From assembly GCA_963702165.1 (NCBI GenBank), contig OY969722.1:2666001-2730000 (forward strand): a stretch of 64,000 bases of DNA. Direction: 5' to 3'. The DNA comes from Terrimesophilobacter sp963702165. GTDB taxonomy: Bacteria; Actinomycetota; Actinomycetes; Actinomycetales; Microbacteriaceae. Positions 18,472-27,087 of this stretch are shown piece after piece. The position numbers and the translations under genes were made by a program. The notes beneath the pieces were generated by a model. It made no database searches, had not been told where the DNA came from, and was given only the letters and a program-made list of their open reading frames with translations. Each line of letters starts with the position of its first letter. The stretch's first letter is position 1.

Positions 18472-20133
18472 TCAGTCCGCGGCGGGCTCGGGGGCCTGAA
18501 GCGTGGGGAGGAGCGGAAGGGAGACGCGGAAGGTCGCACCGCCGCCGGGGGTGTCCAGCACCTCGACCGTTCCCTTGTGGGCGGCGACGATGCCGGCCAC
18601 GATGGCCAGCCCGAGACCGGTCCCGCCGGTCTCTCGCGCGCGCGACGTGTCGGCGCGCCAGAAGCGCTGGAAGATCTTCTCCCGGATCTGCGGAGCGATG
18701 CCCTCACCGTGGTCGACGATCGCGAGCGTCCCCATGCTCCGATCCTCGTCCACGCCGACCACCAGCTCGATCGGGCTGCCGGCGGGCGTGAACCGCATCG
18801 CATTGCCCATCAGGTTGGTGATCACCTGGCGGATCTTGTTCTCGGCGGCGTTCACCACCGCCGGTCTCGCGCCCTCTGTGGCCTGCCGCAGTGAAGCGAC
18901 CGGGATGCGCTGCTCGACCTGGGGAGCACCGCCCTTCCGCCGAGATCGCAGCTTGGCCAGCGTGGCGCCCGCGAAGGCGATCGGGCCGGTCGGATTGCTT
19001 GAGACCCGCTTCGGCCCACGCGCGGACGTCGCGGCCACGAGTTCCTGCAGCGACGACGACTCCACCGGGGCGGGGGACTGGACGATGACGGAAACGGTGC
19101 GGGTGGGGTCGAAGGCCATCGCGTCCAGCGCGGCGTCGTTCGCGAGCGGGACCAGGTCGACCGGCGCGAGCTGCAGCGGCCTGGCCTCGTCGATGCGGGC
19201 CAGCTCGAGGAGGTCCTCGACCAGCTCGCCCATCCGGATGGCCTCCTTCTCGATGCGCTCCATCGCCTGCGCGACGTCCTGCGGAGTGCCGAGCGCACCC
19301 ATCCGGTACAGCTCGGCGTAGCCACGTACAGAGACCAGGGGAGTGCGCAGTTCGTGGCTCGCGTCACCGACGAAGCGGCGCATCTGATCGATTGTGCGAG
19401 CCCGGTCGGCGAAGGCCCGATCGATCCGGTTCAGCATGGTGTTCAGCGACCGGTTGAGACGCCCAACTTCGGTGTTGGGGGTGGCGCCGGGCAGGCGCTG
19501 ACTGAAGTCGCCCTCGGCGATGGCCGCGGCCGTTGCCTCGACCTCGCGCAGCGGCGCGAAGGTGGAGGTGACCAGCAGCCGGGTCAGCGCGGCGCCGAGC
19601 ACGATGACGCTCAGCCCGAAGCCGAGGAAGACCGCCGCGTACTGGGCGATGATCCCGTTGGTGTCGGCCAGGTTCAACCCGACCGCGAGGGTGACAGTCG
19701 ACCCGTTCGGGGCGACGTACGGCACCGCGACAACCCGCCACTGCTGGGTGTGCGCGGTGTCCCACAGCGTGATCGGGCTTCCCTTCTGCTCGCCCACGAT
19801 CGATTCGGTGAGCACACTGACGTTGGGCTGCGCCTGATTGTTGGCCCGGTTGTTGCAGATGATGTCGCCATCGGCATCCAGCATCGCGACGAAGTAGCTG
19901 GCAGGGCCGGTGGTCCGCTCACACGTGGCGTCGACACCGATCGCGATCGAACTGAGGTCGAGCGCGAAGGTGGCGACCTTCCGGTCGGCCTCGCTCATCA
20001 GATAGTTGCGCAGCACGGTCATCGTGCCGACGCCGGCGACAAGCAGCCCAAGGGTCACCAGGAGTACTGTCACTCCGGTGATCTTGGTGCGCAGGGAAAC
20101 GCGGTTCCACCACTGCGAGAGGCGTTCGTGCAT
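18472..20133 (-). CDS. Sensor histidine kinase
   Basis: A 553-residue kinase with an N-terminal membrane helix, an outside sensor part (about 45-150, with one Cys pair region DATCERTTGP and GDIICNNRANNQ), a second helix, a HAMP domain (TSTFAPLREVEATAAAIAEGD), the DHp box DASHELRTPLVSVRG, and an ATPase domain with N box RQVITNLMGNAMRF, GEGIAPQI and TGLGLAIVAGIV. About 60 extra residues (AATSARGPKRVSSNPTG and following, basic) lie between the DHp and the N box, longer than usual. It is 37 bases after the response regulator gene, forming one operon. Confidence 0.92.
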   Translation of the reverse strand: MHERLSQWWNRVSLRTKITGVTVLLVTLGLLVAGVGTMTVLRNYLMSEADRKVATFALDLSSIAIGVDATCERTTGPASYFVAMLDADGDIICNNRANNQAQPNVSVLTESIVGEQKGSPITLWDTAHTQQWRVVAVPYVAPNGSTVTLAVGLNLADTNGIIAQYAAVFLGFGLSVIVLGAALTRLLVTSTFAPLREVEATAAAIAEGDFSQRLPGATPNTEVGRLNRSLNTMLNRIDRAFADRARTIDQMRRFVGDASHELRTPLVSVRGYAELYRMGALGTPQDVAQAMERIEKEAIRMGELVEDLLELARIDEARPLQLAPVDLVPLANDAALDAMAFDPTRTVSVIVQSPAPVESSSLQELVAATSARGPKRVSSNPTGPIAFAGATLAKLRSRRKGGAPQVEQRIPVASLRQATEGARPAVVNAAENKIRQVITNLMGNAMRFTPAGSPIELVVGVDEDRSMGTLAIVDHGEGIAPQIREKIFQRFWRADTSRARETGGTGLGLAIVAGIVAAHKGTVEVLDTPGGGATFRVSLPLLPTLQAPEPAAD

Positions 20134-20170
20134 CAGGGTTCAGGCTAGTCGCCTCGGCTGAGGCGAACGC

Positions 20171-20863
20171 TCAGACTTTCGCGGCCTTGAGCATGTAGCC
20201 GAATCCGCGCTTGGTCTGGATGACCGGCTCCTCGGTGTACTGGTCCAGTTTCCGTCGCAGGTAGGAGATGTAGGACTCGACGATGCCGGCGTCCCCATTG
20301 AAGTCGTACTCCCACACGTGGTCGAGGATCTGCGCCTTGCTGAGCACCCGGTTGGGGTTCAGCATCAGGTAGCGCAGCAGCTTGAACTCGGTGGGGCTGA
20401 GCTCGACCGGTGTGCTGCCGATGGTGACCTCGTGGGTGTCCTGGTCCATCGTGAGGTCGCCCGCGCGGATGATGGCATCCTCCTCGTCCTGCATGGTGCG
20501 GCGCAGGATGGCCTTGATGCGCGCCACGATCTCGTCGAGGCTGAACGGTTTGGTGACATAGTCGTCACCGCCGACGGTGAGACCGGTGATCTTGTCTTCG
20601 GTGTCGTCCTTGGCGGTAAGGAAGAGGATGGGGGAGGTGTAGCCGGATGACCGCAGCCGCTTGGTCACGCCGAAGCCGTTCATGTCGGGCAGCATGACGT
20701 CGAGGATGATCAGGTCGGGCTCTTCCTCGAGCACCGCGGAGATCGCCTGGGCACCGTTGCCGACGGCACGCACGGCGAAGCCGGCGAAGCGCAGGCTGGT
20801 GGTCAACAGGTCCCGGATGTTGGGCTCGTCATCGACAATGAGAATCTTGGGTCCGTCGCTCAT
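20171..20863 (-). CDS. OmpR-family response regulator
   Basis: A 230-residue regulator: receiver domain with the acidic pocket IVDDEPN, phospho-acceptor Asp in LIILDVMLPD, and Lys in VTKPFSLDE; then a winged-helix DNA-binding domain (ELSPTEFKLLRYLMLNPNRV, then YISYLRRKLD). The start MSDGPKILIVDD at 20863 fits the family; the longer open frame upstream does not. It pairs with the histidine kinase directly downstream. Mycobacterial TrcRS is a similar pair by eye. Confidence 0.93.
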   Translation of the reverse strand: MSDGPKILIVDDEPNIRDLLTTSLRFAGFAVRAVGNGAQAISAVLEEEPDLIILDVMLPDMNGFGVTKRLRSSGYTSPILFLTAKDDTEDKITGLTVGGDDYVTKPFSLDEIVARIKAILRRTMQDEEDAIIRAGDLTMDQDTHEVTIGSTPVELSPTEFKLLRYLMLNPNRVLSKAQILDHVWEYDFNGDAGIVESYISYLRRKLDQYTEEPVIQTKRGFGYMLKAAKV

Positions 20864-20933
20864 GCCGCCAGTATCTGCGTGTTGTCTGAGTACTTCCTGA
20901 ATGCTTCGTGGCCGTGTTGCGAGCAGTGCTCGA

Positions 20934-21599
20934 TCATTGGCTGGGAGCGATCCGTACGCAGCAGTGCCCCTCCGGAGCCACGAATTCGATGCGATCGGCG
21001 TCATCGCCTGCGCCCTGCGCCACGCCGCGCAGGTACTCCCGGTTGGCGTGGCAGATGACGTCGGTGTGGCGCGACGCGAGTCGGTGGAACGGGCAGTTCG
21101 CGAGCATCAGGCCGCCCTCCTCGTCTTCGCACGGTTCGTAGCCGCTCGCGCTCAGGGCGATGGGCAGGCTGCCGGCTTCCGCGCCGTGCTCGATGCCCTT
21201 GGCTGTCGCGACCCGACTGACCGCGTCTCGCACCGGGTCGCCCGTCGCATCCGCCTCGCCCACCGCCGCGGCAAGCAGCTCGCCTGCCAGCTCGTAGTTG
21301 CGCGGCGGTATGGAGACGGTGAACTCGTCCCTCGCCAGTCGGTACAGTTTCGACGGGCGTCCGGATCCAGGGCCGTCCTTTCCGCTGAGTTTGCGGAACT
21401 CGGTCGCGAGCAGACCCTCGCTCACGAGTCGCTCGAGATGGAAGGCCGCGGTGGCGCGGGGGATGCCCATGGCCTCGGCGGCCTGGTCGCGTGTCATCGG
21501 CTCGTCGTTCGCACTGATCAGCTGGTACAGCGCGCGGCGTTGGGGGTCGTTGACCGCCGCAATGGCCGAGATCGGGTTCGGCAGTTCTCGCATGCCCAT
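20934..21599 (-). CDS. HTH transcriptional regulator with C-terminal cysteine cluster (SufR-like layout)
   Basis: The N-terminal half is a winged helix of ArsR type (DPQRRALYQLISANDEPMTR, RATAAFHLERLVSEGLL). The C-terminal half has cysteines at EPC, ANC, VIC and HCC with spacings of 11 and 13 residues between the first three, close to the pattern that holds an iron-sulfur cluster in SufR. This suggests a redox or iron-sulfur sensor; metal content is inference. It is divergent from folE, separated by only 60 AT-rich bases, so it probably controls the pterin-related operon and itself. Confidence 0.8.
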   Translation of the reverse strand: MGMRELPNPISAIAAVNDPQRRALYQLISANDEPMTRDQAAEAMGIPRATAAFHLERLVSEGLLATEFRKLSGKDGPGSGRPSKLYRLARDEFTVSIPPRNYELAGELLAAAVGEADATGDPVRDAVSRVATAKGIEHGAEAGSLPIALSASGYEPCEDEEGGLMLANCPFHRLASRHTDVICHANREYLRGVAQGAGDDADRIEFVAPEGHCCVRIAPSQ

Positions 21600-21623
21600 A
21601 TCCTAGCTTTAAAACAACATATC

Positions 21624-21652
21624 TTGACAAAAGAAATTTCCCGACCTAGTGT
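21624..21652 (+). promoter_or_regulatory. folE promoter (probably leaderless)
   Basis: TTGACA (21624-21629), a 17-base spacer and TAGTGT (21647-21652) form a near-consensus promoter. The -10 ends 7 bases before the folE ATG, so transcription should begin at or next to the start codon. Confidence 0.65.
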
Positions 21653-21659
21653 CGCTGGC

Positions 21660-22298
21660 ATGACCCAGGCGCTGGAGTTCACTGAAGAATCGGCCGAGCG
21701 GATGCCGTCCGCCCAGCATCATCCGGTCGCGACGCTCCGCGCCGTGGACACCGAGGACACGCAAGCCAGGGCGGAAGTCGCCGTCACAGACCTGCTGCGA
21801 GCGCTCGGGCGCGATGTGGACAGCGAGAACCTGGTCGGCACCCCGCGCCGGGTCGCGGCGGCATTCATCGAACTGCTCACGCCGGTGGAGTTCTCGCCGA
21901 CCACCTTCCCCAATGACGAGGGCTACAACGAGCTCGTGCTCGTGCGGGACATCCCGTTCCACTCGCTGTGCGAGCACCACCTGCTGCCGTTCCGCGGCAT
22001 TGCCCACGTCGGCTACCTGCCCGGCGACCGGCTCATCGGCCTCTCCAAGCTCGCCCGCGCTGTCGAGTACTTCGCGCGCGACCTGCAGGTGCAGGAGCGG
22101 CTGACCAGACAGGTCGCTGACTGGATCGACGTGACACTCGCCCCGCGCGGCGTCGGCGTCGTGATCGAGGCAGAGCACCTGTGCATGAGCGTGCGCGGCG
22201 TGCAGTCCGCCGGGGCGCGCACGATGACCTCCGCCTTCCTCGGCGACTTGAACGACAGCGACCAGCAACGCCGATTCCGGATGGGCGCAACCGACTGA
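21660..22298 (+). CDS. folE: GTP cyclohydrolase I
   Basis: A 212-residue enzyme that converts GTP to dihydroneopterin triphosphate. Family motifs: TPRRVAAAFIELL, the zinc Cys and catalytic His in SLCEHHLLPFRG, LPGDRLIGLSKLARAVEYFA, and the second zinc Cys in AEHLCMSVRGVQ. The frame opens far upstream, but MTQALEFTEE at 21660 fits the promoter position. It is not next to folB, folK or a normal folP; instead it heads a cluster with a flavoprotein, a FolP2-like protein and a RibD_C reductase. Confidence 0.95.
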   Translation: MTQALEFTEESAERMPSAQHHPVATLRAVDTEDTQARAEVAVTDLLRALGRDVDSENLVGTPRRVAAAFIELLTPVEFSPTTFPNDEGYNELVLVRDIPFHSLCEHHLLPFRGIAHVGYLPGDRLIGLSKLARAVEYFARDLQVQERLTRQVADWIDVTLAPRGVGVVIEAEHLCMSVRGVQSAGARTMTSAFLGDLNDSDQQRRFRMGATD

Positions 22299-22344
22299 CC
22301 CGGCGGCATCCGGCGGCACAACCGGGCCAGATCAAAGGAGCGAA

Positions 22345-23601
22345 ATGGACGACCAGGAGTTCGTGATCATTGGCGGTGGGCTAGCAGCCGCCTCGGCGGC
22401 CGAGGAGTTCAGGAAGAAGGGCTTCGCAGGGAAGGTCACCATCGTTGCGGCCGAGGAGCACGTTCCGTACATCCGTCCGCCGCTGTCGAAGGGGTATCTC
22501 GCCGGGTCGGAGGAGTTGGATGCCGCCTTCGTGCACCCGGCGGACTGGTACCGCGAGCACGACATCGACGTGATGCAGGGCCGGTCGGCGCAGAAGCTCG
22601 ACCTGGCCGAGAAGCGCGTGCTGCTCGACGACGGCTCACTGCTGCAGTACGACAAGCTGCTGCTCGCGACCGGGGCGTCACCACGGCGCCTGCCGATCGA
22701 CGGCGGGAACCTCGACGGGGTGCACTACCTGCGCACCATCGAGGACTCCCAGTCGCTGCATGAGGAGCTCAAGGACGGCGGGCGCCGGCTTGTGCTCATC
22801 GGCTCGGGCTGGATCGGCATGGAGGTCGGCGCGAGCGCACGCACCCTCGGCAACGAGGTGACCGATCCTGGAGCGCGACCCCATCCCGTTGGCGAACGCG
22901 ATCGGCGACGAACTGGGGACCATGTTCGCCGACCTGCATCGGGAGCATGGAGTTGTGCTGCGGCCGAGCGTCGTGGTGAAGCGGCATCGTCGGCGACGGC
23001 CGCGTGTCCGGGGTCGAGCTTGAGGACGGCGAGGTGGTGCCAGCCGACTTGGTGCTGATCGGCGTCGGCGCGATTCCGAACACGACCCTTGCCGAGGCCG
23101 CCGGGCTCGTGGTCGACAACGGCGTTGCGACGGACGCGGCGCTGCGCACCAGCGATCCGAACGTCTTCGCCGCGGGCGACGTCGCGAACGCGTTCCATCC
23201 TCGGGTGGGGCAGCGGTTGCGCAACGAGCACTGGGCGAACGCGCTGAACCAGGGGCCGGCCGCCGCGCGCTCCATGCTCGGCGAGCCGACGGTGTTCGAC
23301 GAGATCCCGTACTTCTACACCGACCAGTACGACCTCGGGATGGAGTACTCCGGGCTTCGGGACGCTCACCAAGGACGCGACGATCGTGTACCGCGGGAAT
23401 CGCGAGGCACGCGAGTTCATCGCATTCTGGGTCGCCGACGGCAAGGTCGTCGCCGGCATGAACGTCAACGTGTGGGACGTCAATGAGCAGGTGCAGCGCA
23501 TCATCCGCGAGCAGCGGGTGGTCGACCTTGAGGCGCTGGCCGATGAGTCGGTCCCGCTCGACGCGTTAGCTCGCGACGCGGTCCCGCTCGAGGAGCGGTA
23601 G
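22345..23601 (+). pseudogene. FAD/NAD(P) ferredoxin-reductase-like flavoprotein, frameshifted as sequenced
   Basis: The rebuilt protein (about 418 residues) has an FAD site (FVIIGGGLAAASAAEEFR), the active region YIRPPLSKGYL, an NAD site (LVLIGSGWIGMEVGASAR), the second FAD motif (VFAAGDVANAF) and the C-terminal reductase domain (FYTDQYDLGMEYSG, FIAFWVADGKVVAGMNVNVW). This is the rubredoxin/ferredoxin reductase family. Single-base indels near 22862, 22984 and 23357 break it; all parts are conserved, so sequence error is likely. It lies 46 bases after folE and its stop overlaps the next start. Confidence 0.82.
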
Positions 23602-24477
23602 TGGCGGAGGCGCTCGGGCTGCGCAGGCGGATCGGCGCGCGCGACTTCGACTTCTCTCGGCAGGTTGCGGTGATGGCTGTCATCAACCGCACGCCCGACT
23701 CGTTCTACGACCAGGGCGCGACGTTCGCGCTCGACCGCGCCGTGGATGCTGCGCTTCGCGCGGCGGCGGATGGCGCGGATTGGGTCGACATCGGCGGGGT
23801 GCCGTTCGGACGTGGCCCGGTCGTGACGCTGGAGGACGAACTCGACCGGGTCATCCCCGTGGTCAGGGCGGTGACCAGCGCAGACCGATGCGGTCGTCTC
23901 GGTCGACACCTTCAACGCGCGCGTCGCCCGCGCGGCCATTGCCGCCGGCGCTGCGGTGATCAACGACTCCAGCGGACTGTACGACCCCGAGATGGCAGCC
24001 ACCGTCGCGGACTCCGACGCGACCATCGTGCTCACCCACTCGCTGCATCCGCCCCGCGCCGAACCGCCCCGGCCGGAGTACGGCGATGTCGTGTTGGACG
24101 TGATCGGCTTCCTGCGGGAACGGATCGAGCGGGCACTGGATGCCGGCATCCCGCCCGAGCGGATCGTGATCGACCCCGGCCACGACCTGAACAAGAACAC
24201 ACTGCACACGCTCGAGGTCACCAGGCGGCTGGGTGAGGTCGTCGCTCTCGGCTATCCGGTGCTGGCCGCGGTGTCGAACAAGGACTTCGTGGGCGAGGCC
24301 ATCAACCGGGAACAAGGTGAGCGGCTCGCCGGCACCCTGGCCGCCGCCGTCTTCTGCGTCTTGGAGGGTGCTCGCATCCTGCGCATGCATGATGTGCGTG
24401 CCGCGGTCGACGCGGTGCGGATGACCGAAGCGATTCTCGGCTGGCGCGAGCCGGCCTTCACGAGGCACAACACCTGA
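23601..24477 (+). pseudogene. Dihydropteroate synthase homologue of FolP2 type, one frameshift
   Basis: TIM-barrel protein of the pterin-binding family. It has RTPDSFYDQGATF, where true DHPS has SFSDGG, then VDIGGVPFG instead of the DVGGEST-like motif, and later INDSSGLYDPEMA, IDPGHDLNKNTLHTL and VSNKDFVGEAINRE. These are the marks of mycobacterial FolP2, which is reported to lack normal DHPS activity. So a role in a pterin reaction other than folate synthesis is possible. One indel near 23880 separates the two parts; sequence error is the simplest reason. GTG start at 23601 overlaps the flavoprotein stop. Confidence 0.78.
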
Positions 24478-24478
24478 G

Positions 24479-25228
24479 GTGACATTGAGCGACATCAACT
24501 CGGTCGAGTTCGGCGAGACGCTGGACGACGCCGCGTTGATCGCACAGCTCGTGACGGATGAACCACTGCTCAGGATGAACTTCGTCAGTAGCGTCGACGG
24601 TGCTGCCACCCACCGCGGTCAGTCCGGCGGGCTCTCCGGTGAGGCGGACAAGCGGCTGTTCCACCTGCTGCGCCGAGTGTGCGACGTCGTGCTCGTGGGG
24701 GCCGGCACGGTGCGCATCGAGGGCTACGAGGCGATGCGCGTGAGCGCGGAGTCGGTTGAATGGCGTCAGGCCGCCGGACTGCCGGAGCACCCCGTGTTCG
24801 CCATCGTGTCCGGGTCGCTCGATCTCGACCCCGAGTCCGCGATCTTCACGGATGCGCCGGTGCGACCGATCGTCATCACCACCGAGCGCGCCCCGGCCGG
24901 CGAGCGCGCCAAGTTCGACGCGCTCGCCGATGTCATCTTCTGCGGCGACGAGCTGGTCGATGTCGATGCCATGCTCGGCGAACTGCGCCGACGCGGGCTC
25001 GCGCACATCCTGTGCGAGGGCGGCCCTACCCTGTTCGGCACGCTGCTGGCCGCCGACGCTGTCGACGAATTGTGCATCACCATCAGCCCGCGGCTGGAGG
25101 CCGGCGCCGCTCGGCGCATCGCGAATGGGACCCTTCCGGATGCGCGACAGCTGACCCTGAAGCGCGCGCTCGCATCCGGTTCCACCCTGCTCTTGAGCTA
25201 CGGTCGCGAAAAAGCTGAAGACCGCTAG
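24479..25228 (+). CDS. RibD C-terminal-domain reductase (pyrimidine reductase family)
   Basis: A 249-residue DHFR-like NADPH-dependent reductase: LRMNFVSSVDGAAT at the start (family substrate motif), LRRVCDVVLVGAGTVRIEGY (nucleotide site), and GLAHILCEGGPTLFGTLLAA. It lacks a deaminase domain. In riboflavin synthesis this domain reduces a ribosyl-pyrimidine; stand-alone copies beside pterin genes may reduce another substrate. GTG at 24479 follows the FolP2-like stop by one base; TTG at 24485 is an alternative. It is intact. Confidence 0.85.
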   Translation: MTLSDINSVEFGETLDDAALIAQLVTDEPLLRMNFVSSVDGAATHRGQSGGLSGEADKRLFHLLRRVCDVVLVGAGTVRIEGYEAMRVSAESVEWRQAAGLPEHPVFAIVSGSLDLDPESAIFTDAPVRPIVITTERAPAGERAKFDALADVIFCGDELVDVDAMLGELRRRGLAHILCEGGPTLFGTLLAADAVDELCITISPRLEAGAARRIANGTLPDARQLTLKRALASGSTLLLSYGREKAEDR

Positions 25229-25233
25229 GGGCC

Positions 25234-25404
25234 TGCGACACGGTCGAGAACGTCGATCTGACGGTGCTCGAGCAGATGGCGGATGCCGTTGCGCACTCGG
25301 TGTGGACGTTCGCGAAGACCACCTCCGCGGTCAACGGCACAGCGCGCGGTGGCGGCAACGGCTCGGCGACCCTGGAGTTCATGGGCGCCATGCTCCTGAA
25401 GTAG
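25234..25404 (+). pseudogene. C-terminal fragment of an M28-family aminopeptidase
   Basis: Directly after the RibD_C stop, 56 codons and a stop read CDTVENVDLTVLEQMADAV, AHSVWTFAKTTSAVNG and a Gly/Ser tail. This is the typical C-terminal end of secreted M28 zinc aminopeptidases (C-D-T-x-x-N-V, then an alternating hydrophobic helix). No start codon, signal peptide or metal-binding part precedes it. The rest of the gene is missing, replaced by the operon end, so this is a deletion remnant. Identification rests on the motif only. Confidence 0.6.
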
Positions 25405-25414
25405 CACCACCCGC

Positions 25415-25477
25415 CATTGGGTCGGGAGTAAATGCCCTTATGAGCGCTTCATAACGGCAACAACTCCCGACCCAATG
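25415..25477. repeat. Nested intergenic palindrome, family IV
   Basis: Outer arms CATTGGGTCGGGAGT (25415-25429) and ACTCCCGACCCAATG (25463-25477) are perfect. Inside, TGCC-n-TTATGA (25433-25443) pairs with TCATAA-n-GGCA (25449-25459). It lies between the M28 fragment and the convergent dehydrogenase, and shows the same outer-plus-inner design as family I with unrelated sequence. Confidence 0.75.
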
Positions 25478-25492
25478 CGGTGAAGGGGGGTC

Positions 25493-26947
25493 TCAGGCGC
25501 GGATGCCGTTCAGGCGCTGCGGGATGCCCAGCGGGTTGTCGTCACGCAGTGCCTCTGGCAGCAGCGACTGCGGCACGCCCTGGTAGGCGACCGGCCGCAG
25601 GAACCGGCTGATCGCCGCGGTCCCGACGGAGGTCGAGGTCACCGCTGTGGTCGCCGGGTACGGGCCGCCGTGCTGCTGCGCGTGCGTGACCGAGACGCCG
25701 GTTGGCCACTGGTTCCAGAGCAGGCGGCCGGCACGCTTGGCCAGCAGGCGCAGCAGCTCGGGTGCGATCGCATCGCTCTCCTCGCCCACCATGGTGGCCG
25801 TGAGCTGTCCGTCGATCGCGCGGGCGACCTCGAGCAGCTGCTCCTCGTCGTCGTACTCGACAACGAGCGCTGTCGGGCCGAACACCTCGGTGATGACGCC
25901 GTCCGGGTCCTCGAGCACCGCGTCAATGGTCGTCGCGAGAATCGAGGGCGCAGGCGGGTCGCTCAGCGACTGGTCGGAGTCGACGAGCACGCGCACCTTG
26001 CCGCCCTGCTGCAGCCCGGCAAGGTCGGTGCAGTAGCCATCCTGGATGCGCGAGTTGAGCAGCGGGGCAGCCGCGGGAAGCTGCGCTTCGGTGAGCCGCT
26101 GGATGATGTCCGAGCCGCGCGGCACGAAGATGACGCCGGGCTTGGTGCAGAACTGGCCCGCACCGAGCGTGAACGATCCCACGAACTCCTGTGTGATGCT
26201 CTCCGCGCGCTTCTCGGACGCGGAGCGTGTCACGAACACCGGGTTGACGCTGCCCAGTTCGCCGTAGAACGGGATCGGTTCCGGGCGGGACTGGGCAAGG
26301 TCGAACAGCGCGCGACCGCCGGGGATCCCGCCGGTGAAAGCGCCGGCCTTGACCAGCGGGTGCTGCAGCGCGATTCGACCCGCCTCTGTGCCGAAGATGA
26401 CCGTGAACAGCCCCTCGGGCGCACCGGCCGCGGCGAGCGCCCCGGCGACGATCTCGCCGGTCTGGCGGGAGAGTTCCGGATGCCCGGAGTGCGCCTTGAG
26501 GATGACGGAGCATCCGGCGGCGAGGGCGGATGCGGTGTCGCCGCCGGCGACGGAGAACGCGAACGGGAAGTTGCTGGCCGCGAATACGACGACCGGGCCG
26601 AGCGGGATGAGCAGGCGCCGCAGGTCCGGACGAGGTGCGCCCATCGGCCAGTCAGGGTCAGCGTGGTCGATGCGGGCGTCGAGGTAGCTGCCCTCGGCGA
26701 GCATCTGGGCGAACAGTCGCAACTGGAACGTCGTGCGCTTCAGCTCCCCGCGCAGCCGGCCGTCGGGCAGGTTCGTCTCCGATCCAGCGAGCGGCACCAG
26801 GGTGTCGGCCGCCGCGTCGAGAGCGTCGGCGACCGCCTCGAGAGCCTCGGCGCGGACTCGTGCGGGCGTTACGGCCCACTCATCGGCCGCGGATTCCGCG
26901 AGGACGGCGATCTTTTCGATCTCGCTCGGTGTCGTTGGGGTGCTCAT
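25493..26947 (-). CDS. 2,5-dioxovalerate (alpha-ketoglutarate semialdehyde) dehydrogenase
   Basis: A 484-residue aldehyde dehydrogenase of the subgroup with PVVVFAASNFPFAFSVAGGD and KAHSGHPELSRQTGEIV, catalytic Cys in TLGAGQFCTKPGVIFVP, and Glu in PFYGELGSVNPVFV. This subgroup oxidises alpha-ketoglutarate semialdehyde to 2-oxoglutarate in sugar-acid and hydroxyproline breakdown. It is divergent from a LysR regulator and next to KdgD, which makes its substrate, so the pathway is consistent. MSTPTTPSEIEK at 26947 is chosen; the frame opens at 26974. Confidence 0.88.
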   Translation of the reverse strand: MSTPTTPSEIEKIAVLAESAADEWAVTPARVRAEALEAVADALDAAADTLVPLAGSETNLPDGRLRGELKRTTFQLRLFAQMLAEGSYLDARIDHADPDWPMGAPRPDLRRLLIPLGPVVVFAASNFPFAFSVAGGDTASALAAGCSVILKAHSGHPELSRQTGEIVAGALAAAGAPEGLFTVIFGTEAGRIALQHPLVKAGAFTGGIPGGRALFDLAQSRPEPIPFYGELGSVNPVFVTRSASEKRAESITQEFVGSFTLGAGQFCTKPGVIFVPRGSDIIQRLTEAQLPAAAPLLNSRIQDGYCTDLAGLQQGGKVRVLVDSDQSLSDPPAPSILATTIDAVLEDPDGVITEVFGPTALVVEYDDEEQLLEVARAIDGQLTATMVGEESDAIAPELLRLLAKRAGRLLWNQWPTGVSVTHAQQHGGPYPATTAVTSTSVGTAAISRFLRPVAYQGVPQSLLPEALRDDNPLGIPQRLNGIRA

Positions 26948-27087
26948 TGGTTCCTTACGCTTTGCGTCAGACAAGTTCCGGCCATGCTAGTTCGGACCTG
27001 CCATGATCGTCCAAGCCACTAATGACATGCGATGATGCACTATCGGTATTGAAGGCGTGCGTCGACGCATGCCGGGGAAGGGGCGGG

